A DNA stretch of 64,000 nucleotides from Capitella teleta (lineage: Eukaryota; Annelida; Polychaeta; Capitellidae), in contig KB292835.1 of assembly GCA_000328365.1 (NCBI GenBank), forward strand, positions 169,980 through 233,979, written 5' to 3'. Both the position numbers and the translations under genes were made by a program. The notes below the pieces were generated by a model. The model saw only the letters and a program-made list of their open reading frames with translations. It ran no database searches and had not been told where the DNA came from. The first letter of the stretch is position 1; every line of letters begins with the position of its first letter. Positions 23,901 to 36,213 of this stretch are shown in pieces.

Positions 23901-26900
23901 ACGCAGGGCAATGCCTCCTATACATCTGCTCAAATGATGAGTTGATACCAACTCAGTGAAATCAACCGAGCAGCCAATCATGGCGTAGTATACAAGAGAA
24001 CATCTTTGAATTAACATTGGCGACAATGGGCGATCAATGTTCTCAAGTATTCAGCGTCGCTTGAAGAACTCTATACAGATGTTCAGCGGAATCACAGTTA
24101 TTGCTGACTCTCAATCACTTCAATTAAAACATGTTGCATCGAAGCATGAACAGAAGAAAGAACATGGCACTTCAACACTTGACCATCGCAGATCTCTTAA
24201 CGAGCAATTACACCGGTTATTGCCCACCCGAACGTGCATTAACATTCCGTGTTTTGGTGACAACAAATTTAGCTTGTCTAGTTACCATGACAACATAAAT
24301 CAATTTTCTTTCTCATTTGAGCTGTGACAACATGTGCCTGTGCATATTTCCAGAGATTAATGCATTTCCCGGCCAGATCCCCCGCAGGCAGGCAGCGTCT
24401 CAGAGCTCTTTGACAGGGAATTATGAAAGCGTCGACTGACCATAAATCTCACCGTTGTCAATGTTAAGTAGCAAAGTGCACGTGTCCTGCACTGAAATTA
24501 CTTTGTTCTCAGTCACCAAGCCCCCATTCTGGTAATCACAAAATTTCTTATTTCGTAGAATAATAAACATTAGAAATACCACACAGTCTTGAACACCTAT
24601 CCTTTTTTTTACTTCCCTGGTGATGTTCTTGCTGACTTATATCCCACCAAAGAACACCCCAGAGAATGATCCCAATTGGAGATAAAGGGGACGCTGTGCC
24701 TTGCAGTTGTGGACCATATCACCTCAATCATTCTCCATTTCTCCGAATCAAGCTGTCTGGGGCGACACAGAGAAATAACCTGTCAGTGGGGTAACATTTA
24801 TATCCCGTGTAATCATGGTATGCACGTGCCATTGGTGTTCGGTAATGTGGGCATGCTAATCAATTTACCACACAATAATATATACATATAATGCCGCAAT
24901 ATAATTGCTATTAGACATTCTTTGCTCGTAATATTTGCCAATTGGCGTCATTGTATCACCCACGAGAAACTCTATATTATCTACATATATCATAAATGGC
25001 AGGTTAGCGGAATAAAGCGAGTAAACCATTCTTCTTATCTTTTCGCAATTTGTCTTCAAGATTACAGTGTGTATAAATCCAGTGTCTATGTGTAAGTGTG
25101 CGACTCCAGGCTAAGATATAATTATACGAACTTCAAGTTGCTCGTCGTACAAGACCCATGTGAGGTGAAAGGATGGAGGTCAGAGCAAGCCAAAGCACTT
25201 TCTGGCGGAGCCCTATCGGTCATTCCACGCCATTTATTCCTTTTAACCTTTTGTCGACACTTGCAGACCTTGCGACTGTGGACAACATGGTCAGGGAGGA
25301 AGGTAACGATGGCTCAGTTGCTCCCTCTTTGTACCCTGTACACGACACACAGCTTAGAGAACAGAAAAAGGCAGAAAAACCATAGTTACGTAAGAAGATA
25401 TACGATATAATGACGTCATAGTGTTCATATTGGGTTTCATGTGGAGCAAGGCTTTAATTCAATTAAAAGGGAGACGCCATGTGCTATATCTCGAACACAT
25501 CTAATTTGAAGACTGTAAATGTCAACGATTAAAACCGAAAGGAAACAACTTCTGATGAGATTTCTACGAACTTCCACTGCCAATCAAGTAGATACAATCA
25601 CCGTGGCAGATGGCATACGTACACTAGAGTGATTCTGATCAACTTTGTTCTTATAGGAGGACAATCCGTTCTTTTGAGGTGACGTGAATGGCATTGTGAC
25701 ATTGTCCAAGTTGCGATTCTGACAGCGTTTGCACAAGTTATGAGACACAGTGTGCCGCTGATGTGTTTTGTTAGTGGCACAATGGCAGCCGATCGGAGCA
25801 GGGGCCAGCGATTGTTCGTTTGGAATTCAAAGGCATGCCCCGAGTCCAGGAGTTCGGAATCTCGTTGCAACATTTAGCATTCCGGCAGCAGGTCTCCAAG
25901 GGACGATATGGTTAGCCAGCGACGTCAATAGGCCAGTATGGTTAGCAACCAGCGCCACAGCTGCGTTTTTGTAATGTCCAATCAGCATATGCGACCCCTG
26001 ACCCAATTTCTTCAACCTTTGGCCTCATTTCGTGAAAGCTGCTTTGAATCGGCACTGATTGGTTCAAGTTCATAGCGCGGGTTCAAGGTCATAACATAGA
26101 TGATGTGCGTTGCCTGGGCGGCCTGATTTGTCAGAATTGAACATGATCTCGTTAAGATTAAAGATGATTCACGGGCCGATCACTCCTCTGGGCGCAACTT
26201 CTTTTTCAGCCCCGGAATTGCGTCGTCTGCATTTTGTAATGAACCGAGAGCGTCGACCATTACTCTCGCGTAGCCACGCCGACATCTCGCTGAGTCTCGC
26301 GGATCAATTGATGGCGGATGATTCACGACCCCCAATTCCTCTCGTGGTGATTAAGATCCGCATTGTTCCATAGTTCGGATGGGAAGTGGTCTCGCGGAGT
26401 GAAAAAAAAGGGACATTCTTCACGATTAACGACCCAGTGGGACTACATGGAAATCATCCTCGACTAGCTTCCTGCTTTCTCCAGCGCTTTACGACTTTAT
26501 TGCACCAAAATAACCTTTTGAGTGCCAGCCATACACTGAAGGTGTGGCGTTACGGTGTGCCTATTGTGGCGGAATGTAGCCCTGGGCGTCAATTGAAGGA
26601 AGGCGACGGGCCGTCAATATCGAATAATTGCACGAAATGGATAGCATTTCATTGACGGCACAATGAACAGTTAAACATCGCACCTTTTCACTAGTTTTCC
26701 CTCCATTTTGCCAAAATCAATGGAACAAATTCCGAGTCTATTCTGGTGAAATACATTCAACTGCGAAGTCTATTATGGCGAGGCGTGATGTGGAGGAAGA
26801 CGGCTGAGTCGCTCGGATCAATGCGGCGCGTGTCGAGCTTCCTGGTGGACGTGCGCATGCGCGAATCACTGCGCCACCTCGCGGTGTTCATCAACAATTC

Positions 26901-27762
26901 ATCAGGAGAAGTAATGGCTTGAAGATTGCAGCAATTTGGCTCGATGGAGATGAGCAAATAGACGTGCCTCTCTCGCTCTAAACATGACCGTCCCATCGAG
27001 TGCATGGTAAACTTGTACGGTAGAAATTGATCACACTTCTAAGAATGGGTTTCCAAGGTCTCGCGAGACTCCAGCGAGAGGCAGCGAGAAATTGCGAGGA
27101 GATGAAATGGGCCAGCAGCAGATTAGGAACGCCCTCGATCAAAAAAAGAAAAGAGACGCGGCAAAGAAGGGTTTGAAACGAGAACAAAAAATCGGGAGAA
27201 CGAAGCACTTTGCTTGAGCTAAGGGCGTAATCAACACTGACCAAACACACCACCCATGCGCATGCGCGAAATGGACATCGCTCAATGGTCTCTTAATGAG
27301 GTCATCGGCCTCATTTCATTTGGAATTAGGTCAAATTGGAGCTGATGCCACACTTAATTGGCATGGCCGTTGGCCAGAAGCACGCAAATGAGAGGACTTT
27401 GTGCTTAGATCCGAATACAGTTGTGAAATTGACATGCATTAGTCACGCTGTAATTGTGTCGATTTCGAAGGCAATTCAGCTCGTGGAATTGAGAGGTGAC
27501 TCAGTGCCTCCTGTACCAGGTGACACTCCGTCCGTCTTTTCTTCTGAGACGCTGCGTTTTCAGTGCAGACACGTGCGTTCCTGTTGTAGCTGATGCCAGG
27601 TCTGCAAAGACACCATCAAAAGCTGCAGCATGCATCCTAGTTCTATTCGGATCCCTGGATGCCCAGGGTATCTTATTAAATGAAAAATACGGCCCAAATA
27701 TTAGATGTATAAAATATCATTCGAGACGCAAGCTGCGTGTCGATGTCGTAATAATGTCTCAT

Positions 27763-27787
27763 CACGTGATCTCAGATGATATCACGT
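27763..27787. promoter_or_regulatory. paired TCACGTGA E-box palindromes
   Basis: ATCACGTGATCTC and ATATCACGTGACTC place two copies of the 8-bp palindrome TCACGTGA within about 25 bases, some 190 bases upstream of the signal-peptide exon at 27977. This octamer is the preferred site of MITF/TFE and USF bHLH-zipper factors. Position suggests a promoter-proximal element for that gene, by inference only. Confidence 0.35.
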
Positions 27788-27976
27788 GACTCTCCTACGT
27801 TTATTCCCCCGCAAAATAAACAAAAGTGACGTATTATGATCGGCGTCGTTCGCATGATCCGCAGGCTCACAGAGAGAGGAATCAACAGGAAAGAAGCAAT
27901 ATTATTAGCAAAAATATCCGTTTGGTATTTGGCTTAGGATTTGCGGAATTATCCGCAGGGATCACGGGATATAGGG

Positions 27977-28049
27977 ATGATGAAGAAGGGGGATTGCCTC
28001 TCCGTCTCTCTGTTCCTCCTCCTTCTCCTCCTTTTGCACCCTACAGCAA
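27977..28049 (+). CDS. signal-peptide exon of a secreted-protein gene
   Basis: ATG ATG opens MMKKGDCLSVSLFLLLLLLL followed by HPTA, with a two-lysine n-region, an unbroken leucine core and an alanine at the end. It stops in phase 1 at donor GTGAGT (28050-28055). The upstream CCGCAG could be an acceptor after an untranslated exon. Phase 1 matches the exon at 39252, whose first codon would become Ser-Cys, but that needs an 11-kb intron. The candidate terminal exon at 28552 is entered in phase 0 and would need a middle exon not yet found. Confidence 0.55.
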
Positions 28050-28551
28050 GTGAGTCCAACAGTGGTGCCAAACTGCGTGTGTATCTATATAGCAACAGCC
28101 ATAACACAAGTCCTTTGAAAATTCCATTGATGTGACACACCACCTTTAGTATATAATTACATAATCAAAGGAAGACGTACCATGAGGGGATATTTCATGA
28201 GATTTTATTGCCATGTTGAGGTTGGCCATGCATCAGAGCCAATCAGTTGGATCTGGTAGGAAATGCCAGATCAAACATTAGAGAGAGGTCAAGGGTCGAT
28301 GCATGGCGAATTTCATCTCGCGAGATCACCGACCTTGCAAACCCCGAGGCTCCCCTCTCTGTGGTTTATCTCTGGTGTTCATCTCGACTTGTTGCTCGGG
28401 AGAGATTCAGTCATTCGTTGTGGGTATATAATTGGTTTTATTGACCATTCTATAAAGTGTCTTTTTTTTTGGGGGGGGGGGGGGCTGCCCACCCCCTCCC
28501 CATTTCTTTCTTGTTCAGATTTTGATTTGTTTTGAGTTTTGTCTTGCAGCG

Positions 28552-28653
28552 AAGAACGATTAGAGTTCCGCTGGAGGCAATTGCAATTATCTTGTTTCCT
28601 CTGAAGAAAGCACAATATGATGATTGCGCAGTTTGCGATGTGATTCAGTGAAC
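28552..28653 (+). CDS. candidate terminal exon with a Cys-x2-Cys end
   Basis: A strong acceptor (TTTTGAGTTTTGTCTTGCAG) is followed in phase 0 by 33 open codons, RRTIRVPLEAIAIILFPLKK then AQYDDCAVCDVIQ, and a stop. This fits the last exon of a small secreted protein, and lies 500 bases downstream of a signal-peptide exon. A connecting exon (phase 1 in, phase 0 out) was not convincingly found; one weak possibility follows CACCTTTAG near 28149. No family is recognised. Confidence 0.3.
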
Positions 28654-30348
28654 CAATTGCAGTCTGCAATGCATGCTGAGAACTGTCATATACCTCAACA
28701 GTATATTTGAAACGGTTGATGCAAGAGTCACAAGTACATTTATAGAAGCAGATGTGTTCATTATGTCACTATTGACCCTGGATTTTACCTGCTCGGATAG
28801 TGACACTGAATGCGAAGAAGCTTACTGGAGATTGGCGCCCTTTATAGTTCTCCAATCTTTGATTCAAGTCCATATGTTCATTACACCATATATAGTGCCT
28901 GGGTATAGTGAACCAAAAATGGGCTGTATACACTGTACAGGTGATACAGGTATAACGCCCCCAGGTAAGTCATTGATCAGATCTGAAGAAGCCCACTCGT
29001 CACCGAAACTCTTTCTACTTCAACAAAGCGTAGGTAGATAGATACCTACTCGGATTTATGTATTTCTCACAGAGGTAGCTCAACAAAGCAAGCTCACCTT
29101 GCGAGTGCCACTTAAGGGAGAACGCGGCACCGAATTCAAAGGAGACAAAGCGTTCTGTTCCCCCAGGGCGTCTTAGACATAAATGTCTCCAACACCCAAA
29201 TAAAATTTAAGCGGCATTGTTCCCCTCTCGCTTCTACCTGTATAACTTGATCCAGGTGACAAGGATGGTAGGTCATTTTTCTCTTCCTTGTACCACTCTG
29301 ATCTGGAGAACATCGCGACGTCGATTTCCTTGACAAGGCAATCAGGGTTGATCCTCTGCAGATGCAGTCGCAATCATTCGCCTGCGATGATCATAACTCA
29401 GTTTCTCCTTTGGGGAATCTAACAGATGATTCAGCACAAACCTTAAAGAATATAAATGACTAATCTAGAAGGAACAAGCGTGCGAGATTCCCCACTGAGG
29501 CCTGCTCAATGTCCAACAGACTTCAGAGAAAAAACCATTTCCTAGGCTACGACTCCTTTGCGCACGCTAAGACGATAAACTCGCTCCAGTAGCTCATTTC
29601 GGTGCCTGGGACACTGGGATTCCCCCTAAATGCATAAAAGAGCAATAACCGCCTCATAACCATTGTTCAAAAGATGATTCTCTACCTCTGTTTGTATGTG
29701 TAGACACATATAATTATAACAATATCCATCCTGAATTCTAGTTGCTATACCTCAGAGAGAACACACACGCGCGCAAGCGAGAACAACAAACCGTACGAGT
29801 ATTCTTCCAAACCACGAACACTATTGCTCGTTTTCCTGTTAAAAGGCTGACTGCCAAGCAGAACAACGGTTCTCATGAGTATCATTTCGCCATAATGCTT
29901 CTATGAATGGAAAATAATGCTTAGGAATCACCCCATTACACCCCTTGCATATATATACTGTCGGCATGCAATAATCTCTTTTTAATTCCCCCCTCCAGAA
30001 ACCCCTCCGCTAAACACCCGTCTTCACCAGTGCCTCCACCCTGACCGCCTCGTCGCAATATCTCCTAATTTGTAATCCCTCACGTAGCCCCGCATCTCTC
30101 GGTGCTTCGGCCGGTGCCTTTATTGCGTCGACCTAATCTTCGTCGCATTCGCCCTTCCTCTTCTGGCGTCGCTCGTCAGCAACCCTCGATACTGCCCGAC
30201 TTGCTCACTTCCGAGGTTTTGTGCGCACGATCAGATAGCATGCGCTCCGTCCATGAATCAATTTCTGCTTGACAGATTATCTTTTGGCTCAGCCTTAACT
30301 AAAAAGAACTCGATACAACACTGTAGGCTTATCCATCCGTGCCTACGG

Positions 30349-30418
30349 GGAACAGGTCGCACAAAGGGAACAGGTCCCTCATATGGAACAGGTTCCTCAC
30401 AGGGAATGGGTCCCACGC
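30349..30418. repeat. 18-bp minisatellite, about four copies
   Basis: Units of the form GGAACAGGTCNCNCANAG repeat at 18-base spacing, the last copy GGAATGGGTCCCACGC being shorter and diverged. All three plus frames and one minus frame stay open through it, so open frames here are not evidence of a protein. Confidence 0.75.
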
Positions 30419-33400
30419 AATGCAACGGTGAGCTAGGCTTCTGGAACATCATATCACGGGAAGAGAAATTATTTGTTATAGATAAATGTCTACGGAAAGC
30501 CTATAAACAAAGAAATTGCGATGTCGTTTAGCGTCATATGAGAACATCCTTGTGCACGAGGTCAACAGAACAATCAGTTGAAGATTCATCTTCGCGATGC
30601 TTGAAGCAGGTAGAATAGGTCTATGCACACACATGATACTTACATCCATGCATCAAGATCTCGAGGCCAACATTCTCACTATAAGACAAAAGACTTTTCA
30701 CAAGAAACCAAAAAGTGAGCTTGTGAGTTTAATGCGCAGTTTTCATTTGGTTTTATGGCAATGAGGTGCACGTCTTGAATGTCAGGTGTTATCAAAAACG
30801 TGGCCGGTGGATCATTCATTGTGAAATAAATGTTCGCTATTGGAACCGTTTTAAGGCCTCTGTGGGCAAAAGGACCTTTCTTGTTATGTCTTTAATCACT
30901 TTGGTATATGTCAGACACTTACTGATGACGTCATTCTATTGTATTTAGAATAGGCAACCCCCGGGATTCTCTTATTGATAGTGCAATTATTCGAATTTGA
31001 ATACGCGGGTTTCCATGGCAACTGGATTGGGGCATCAGAATGGCGGAAAAGGGAAATGATATTATGGTTAATATCCGTGATATAAACCCTTTAACCAAAG
31101 GAAAAGTTTATTTGGACATGTATACGGATGATACTAAACAAAGTGTGTAATTGATGAATGTGTTTGAGGCTGAATGAATGCCTGAAAAGCTGAATTTGTG
31201 ACACGTGATCTGGAAATTCAATCAAACATCCTCAGTTTACTTCTAAACAATTTCTATTACGTCATTGTATTCTTAGACTAAATGCAAACCAAGCACAGAA
31301 ACAACAAGGCCAGACTCACCGTTACCATTTCGTACGACCCCAAAGATGTACATAAAACAAGTTTAAGCAAAATATCAACTCCACTACAGCAATACCCCCG
31401 TATATCCTATTAGTATTACACCTAACAGCGCTGTCTATTGCCAGACACAACAAAACTTGCAAATCCTTCTGAAGCAAATCACCCAGCAAACAAGGGGTCA
31501 AAGTTATGATTCCTGTCCGGCAATAGCATCCTGATGCCAGGGTGATTAATGGCAACATGTCATGAAGCAAGACCATTCCACTAGATTTCCCCATCAAGCA
31601 TTGTGCATTTAATGTCGGCGGCATCCAAGCATTTTGATCCATTGATCATTCTTTCTTTTTTTACCTTTCATAAAAGAATACGATTTGCATACGGATGATG
31701 CCTGAGGGTCGCTACGTCGGCGACATGAACGGACAAATCCCAAGAACGAAGATGCATGCTGCGGGAAGCGAGCACGCACATCTGATCAATTCACCTTTAA
31801 TTGCTGGTTGCTTTCATGTGACACACCTGGCAGCGGCATGGTTGCTCTGTGCGTCGGTGTTTCGTCTATGCGTCTGCATGGGAGTTGTGAGAGTTAGATC
31901 ATGTATTCAGGTTTATTAAGTTATTCGTGTTTATACATGAATATATAATTATTAGGGTGGTATGGATAATGCTTCGTCAATTTGCATTGCAATACTGATT
32001 ATCTATATTTGCAATCTCGCTTTTATTTTAATATATTTATACATGTTGTTGTTTTTGTTCCGGTTGTCAAGTTTTCAACATAGCACCAATCCGGTTATGC
32101 CAAAACTCCTTCGTTCTCGTGAAGAAGAAAAAAACAAAACAATAAAAACAACCTCCAACCCAATTGTTAATCACATTTCTTCTTCCGTCAGTTTGTCAAT
32201 TGGAAAAGCAAGAATCAATCGGAAATCGACAGAGAGGGGCGCATGCGCAGTGAGCAGCAGAACGACAGATGCAGCAGACGTGCATAAATCCACACAATGG
32301 CCGTCGCACCGCACATAACAGCGGGTTGTGTGTGGCGATATCTTCGATGCCTTTGTGGGTGTCGGGAGTTGCAGGGCAATTGATCATCCCAGTGACGGGC
32401 CACAAAGACTGCTTGGTGACCATTCGTGTAATTAATCGCTGTTTTTTGCCAATTGATCATGGCAGCACGGTTTCGTGTCTGTCGCTGCGATTTAATCTAG
32501 AACCATGCGAGGGTTTGTCTCGTGTACGTATAGCAAACGCCCTTGTGGTCAAGTAATCGACTCCAGTGGACAACTGGACGTGATCTTTCAAGGCAAATTT
32601 CAGTCTTTGTTCTCCAGTTGTAGACATGTTCTGGTTGGTAAGCCTAACCTAGCGGATGTCATGGGTAATCACCATTGCAAGTTTACAATTGACATCGGTA
32701 ATTGTGAATGTCGTACCTGCTTCAGTCAATTCTCACTTCTCATCCATCTTGGCGATGAGACCTTTGAGGAACGAGCTCATTGCTTGATTGTGTGGCTTTA
32801 AGGTGCGAAGAAGAAGTGCATCCGAAGTAATGAAACCCGTAGGCCAGGCCAAGGGGTGACAATTGTCTGTTTCTCATCAAGTGGGAGCATTAAGAGATTA
32901 AACCGAGCATGGGAAAGAATCGATGACAATTCCATTTCAGTATTCACAAGACTCGTCTAGTACTTAAATTACTCTTCTGCTAGACAAACTATTTGTGACA
33001 CTAATGCATTGCGCAGCTCACACGTTGTACTTGAGGTTGTTTGCTTCGAAGGCAAATCTCTAAGTGCAATTTCTCGTTACGAAATGGACATGCACTCGAA
33101 CTATTCGCTCCAATCATCTCATTTGCTACATCATACATAAGACACACCTATACATGCAATTAAATGAACATGACCATACATTGTTAATCTCATTATGAAA
33201 GAACACAGCGATGAAATGGACACATATAAAAGATGTGCCACACGACTAGAATGCAGGGGCAGCGCGAAACGTGACCGAAGACTATTGAGTTAGGTATAGC
33301 CGACGTAGGTTACATAAGAGTCATTCAGGAATTAATTGGTGCAAGGAGTGGATTAGATGAATTCCAGTCGAATGTAGGCGGTCCATGTTTGAAATGGTTG

Positions 33401-35424
33401 CTGCAATTGCTTGTACCACGTCATTCCCTGGGAATGCGACCAAGTGAAGTAGGAGGTTGATGATGTAACGTATGGCTTAGTCGTTTCGTAGTAATCAACA
33501 TACTCGGGGTTTGTACGTGTATTGATGAAGTAAAGTAGGAATATTCTCAGCAGTTCTGCAGCCGAGAGGGTTGAAAACAATCACTGTGCACTGTCACAAC
33601 AGGGAATATTTCTGGAAACTTCTAGAGAAAGAAAACAATGTGTCTAGACCATTTTATGAGGGCTTCCCATGGATTTTCTCTGGAAACTTCCATCACAAAC
33701 TCCGTGAAATTCTTTCAATTATTCTCGAATGCTCCACTGTAAACATGATCCAATTTCACACAAAACCTTCCGACTCTTATAACCTAAAAGCAGATCTTCA
33801 TAAACAAAGCAAAAACGTCATGACTCACAGAGGACATTGACCTCTTGTAGCCCTGTTACACCCCTAGTATCCATCATGGACGAAATCCCTACGCAAGCAC
33901 ATATTTATGCCATCTTGCAACACAGAATTGCCTTCTGCATCTCACCATTATAATCCAACCGTCATAAGATCGACGAGCCATCTAAGCCTCCGCAGAAGAA
34001 GAAATCCCGTTGCTCTATTTGTTCTTGCATTAGTCCTGCTGGCAAAACAGGACACCCAACCCATCCGGATTGAATCCCGGGATCTGCTCATTGTCTTGCG
34101 GGATTCTGGATCAATTTCACATCTGGTAAATTGGACGTCGCCTTCTGCGGATCATGTGGTCGTCTGGATTAGGAGGGGAAATAGGCGAACGGGGCTGGGC
34201 TGCATCTTTACTATTTATGGCTTATTTTTCCCGAGATGCTTGAGTCACAGTCGAATGCTCTACTCTGTCGCTTGCATTGCGTAATGCACGAATACTGTTT
34301 GCTATAATTACGTAATCGCGTCTGATTAATACATTATTGTTCTATCCCGGTAATCAATATCATGATACAAGGGCTTATGTGTGTCATGTCATGGATTGTT
34401 TATACTTATATATTATCCACCAGTTAAGTTCCCTTAATTAGAAGGATGAAATGCAATATGAATGCTAAACCAAAGATTTACGAATGGAGAAATAAAATAA
34501 GTGAATAAGTTGGTAAACCTGATACCACACGCAATCGAGCAATTAATCAATTAATTAATCGCAATTAGTACTAATTAGTCTTCGAGTGCAAGTGTCAATT
34601 TCACGCGAAAACCCAGCGTGTTCTCACCTTTCTGTAATCAAGCAAACATTCCCGTGACTGCATTACGTAATCAATGTCATTAATTGACAACTGTCGTCGC
34701 CAGTGTGTGCATTTCGTCATCGATGCAATCGACGTGTACCACGTGATCATGATTCAAAATTTCAAATTAACAGGTTGCTATATGCGTTGCTATGCAACGA
34801 CATTAATTTCGTAGATAAACGACATTTGGACAACTTTTGTGGATCTAACAGCTTTTTAAACAATGACGATATGAAACAACACACGTCTTGATTTCAAAGG
34901 AAATATAATTAATGTTTCTCAAATTACTGACAATGCTGGAACTATATATGATTGGTCATCCTACCGGGAATTGTATATAAATAATATAAATTCCGTGTTG
35001 GAGCAATCGCAGTGTGAAGTCACCCACAGCGGGGGAACAATACACCATTGATTGAGAATCACCGCAATCAGTGACCTCTCTTCAATAATACATCCTCCAT
35101 CCTGTATGTCACGAAATCAATTGAAGCATTGATTGATTGTTCAGGTGTTCTGCAGCTGATCACATGTCTGCAATTACGTTCATGCTGTCGAGTGTACATC
35201 TCGTATGACAGCGTTTACAATTAATACAGCAATTCTATGAGATGGAACTTAATTGTATGCTAGACTTGGGGTGTCAAGGGAGGGGTCATTAGTATACGAT
35301 GATGACCCCAATACGAAGGTGTTAATCACTCAATGAGCGGGACTGTTATTGATGAGGTTCCTCCGCAGATCCCCCAATTTGGCCAGAAGGAATCCCTAGG
35401 GTCAGATAATTGACCCTTCATTCA

Positions 35425-35437
35425 TGACCTCTGACCT
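35425..35437 (-). promoter_or_regulatory. perfect DR1 nuclear-receptor motif
   Basis: TGACCT-C-TGACCT is an exact direct repeat of AGGTCA with one-base spacing on the minus strand, the optimal HNF4/COUP-TF/RXR site. TTGACCC lies 15 bases before it. It is not near a recognised promoter. Confidence 0.35.
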
Positions 35438-36179
35438 CAACACCGGAAGGGAAAGCAGGAAGGTCATTGCGCATGCGCATTGGATCATGTTGTGTTATAT
35501 CGAAATGCCAAATAGATGTGTCCGTTTCGATTTCTTTCGCAATCTGTTACTGTTGACATGTACTTGCCAACTTTAATGTTGGAAAGATATTTATTAGCCA
35601 TGCGTCGATTCTGGCAATAACCCCATAGGTCCTATATAGGTCATGGCTTCATAAAGGAGAGTTTTATTTGCGTTTTTGACGTGAATACGGATTACCTTTT
35701 TACATTTGTGTGTTGGTTGCTTGGCAACTGGTGATACGCTTGTATTGTATATATTTCATATTTATAATTATAATAATAATATAATTATAATTAATTATAT
35801 TACAATTGTAATTTTCGAGTTTCTTCCTTCGCAGTGAATCGAGGATTTTAGAGGAAGGCGGAACTGGTTGTAAATGCACTCTTACTGATTAGTACACCAG
35901 GTATCACTTATGCGTTGCGTGCACACAGCAAATGGCCTTTCAGAAAAAGATTTTCAGAAATGTTTAGATGAGCACTTTTATTTTTATTAATGATATACTT
36001 AATATGGAGAACCCATAAAATTTATACGATGGCAACATTTCCTAGTATTTAGGTGGCGGTGAACTGTTTCCCCACATCACCGAATGCGGTGCCTCACAAT
36101 AGAAAGATAATTTATTATTTTCCAAAAAGGTAACAACACAGAGAAGTGGTAGCTGACCCAGACTTGGGTATATGCTACA

Positions 36180-36213
36180 AATTGTGAACTAATTTTAAAA
36201 TTAGTTCACAATT
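36180..36213. repeat. 34-bp perfect palindrome
   Basis: The half-site AATTGTGAACTAATTTT is followed directly by its exact inverse complement with no spacer. A further partial copy, TGTGAACCAATTTTA, follows immediately. Perfect uninterrupted palindromes of this length are unusual and prone to cruciform extrusion. Confidence 0.75.

Larger units (their letters stand above)
20100..27900. other. long intergenic stretch, no gene recognised
   Basis: Nearly 8 kb without an exon supported by both splice sites and composition. It holds a SINE-like A box at 20944-20988 and a pair of E-boxes at 27763-27787. Many short frames are open but show no signal peptide, domain or phase-matched partner. Confidence 0.4.

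Noticed and set aside
28673-28964. Frame ending CTGDTGITPPG at a GTAAGT donor, collagen-like at first sight
   Set aside because: The Gly-X-Y pattern does not hold for more than two triplets and no good acceptor precedes it.
30253-30531. Gly-Thr-Gly repeat frame ending at a GTGAGC donor
   Set aside because: The 18-bp minisatellite is open in several frames on both strands; no acceptor or domain.
33907-34284. 125-codon frame with a hydrophobic segment (NPVALFVLALVLLAK)
   Set aside because: The segment is preceded by 30 polar residues, there are no matching splice sites and no domain; probably chance.
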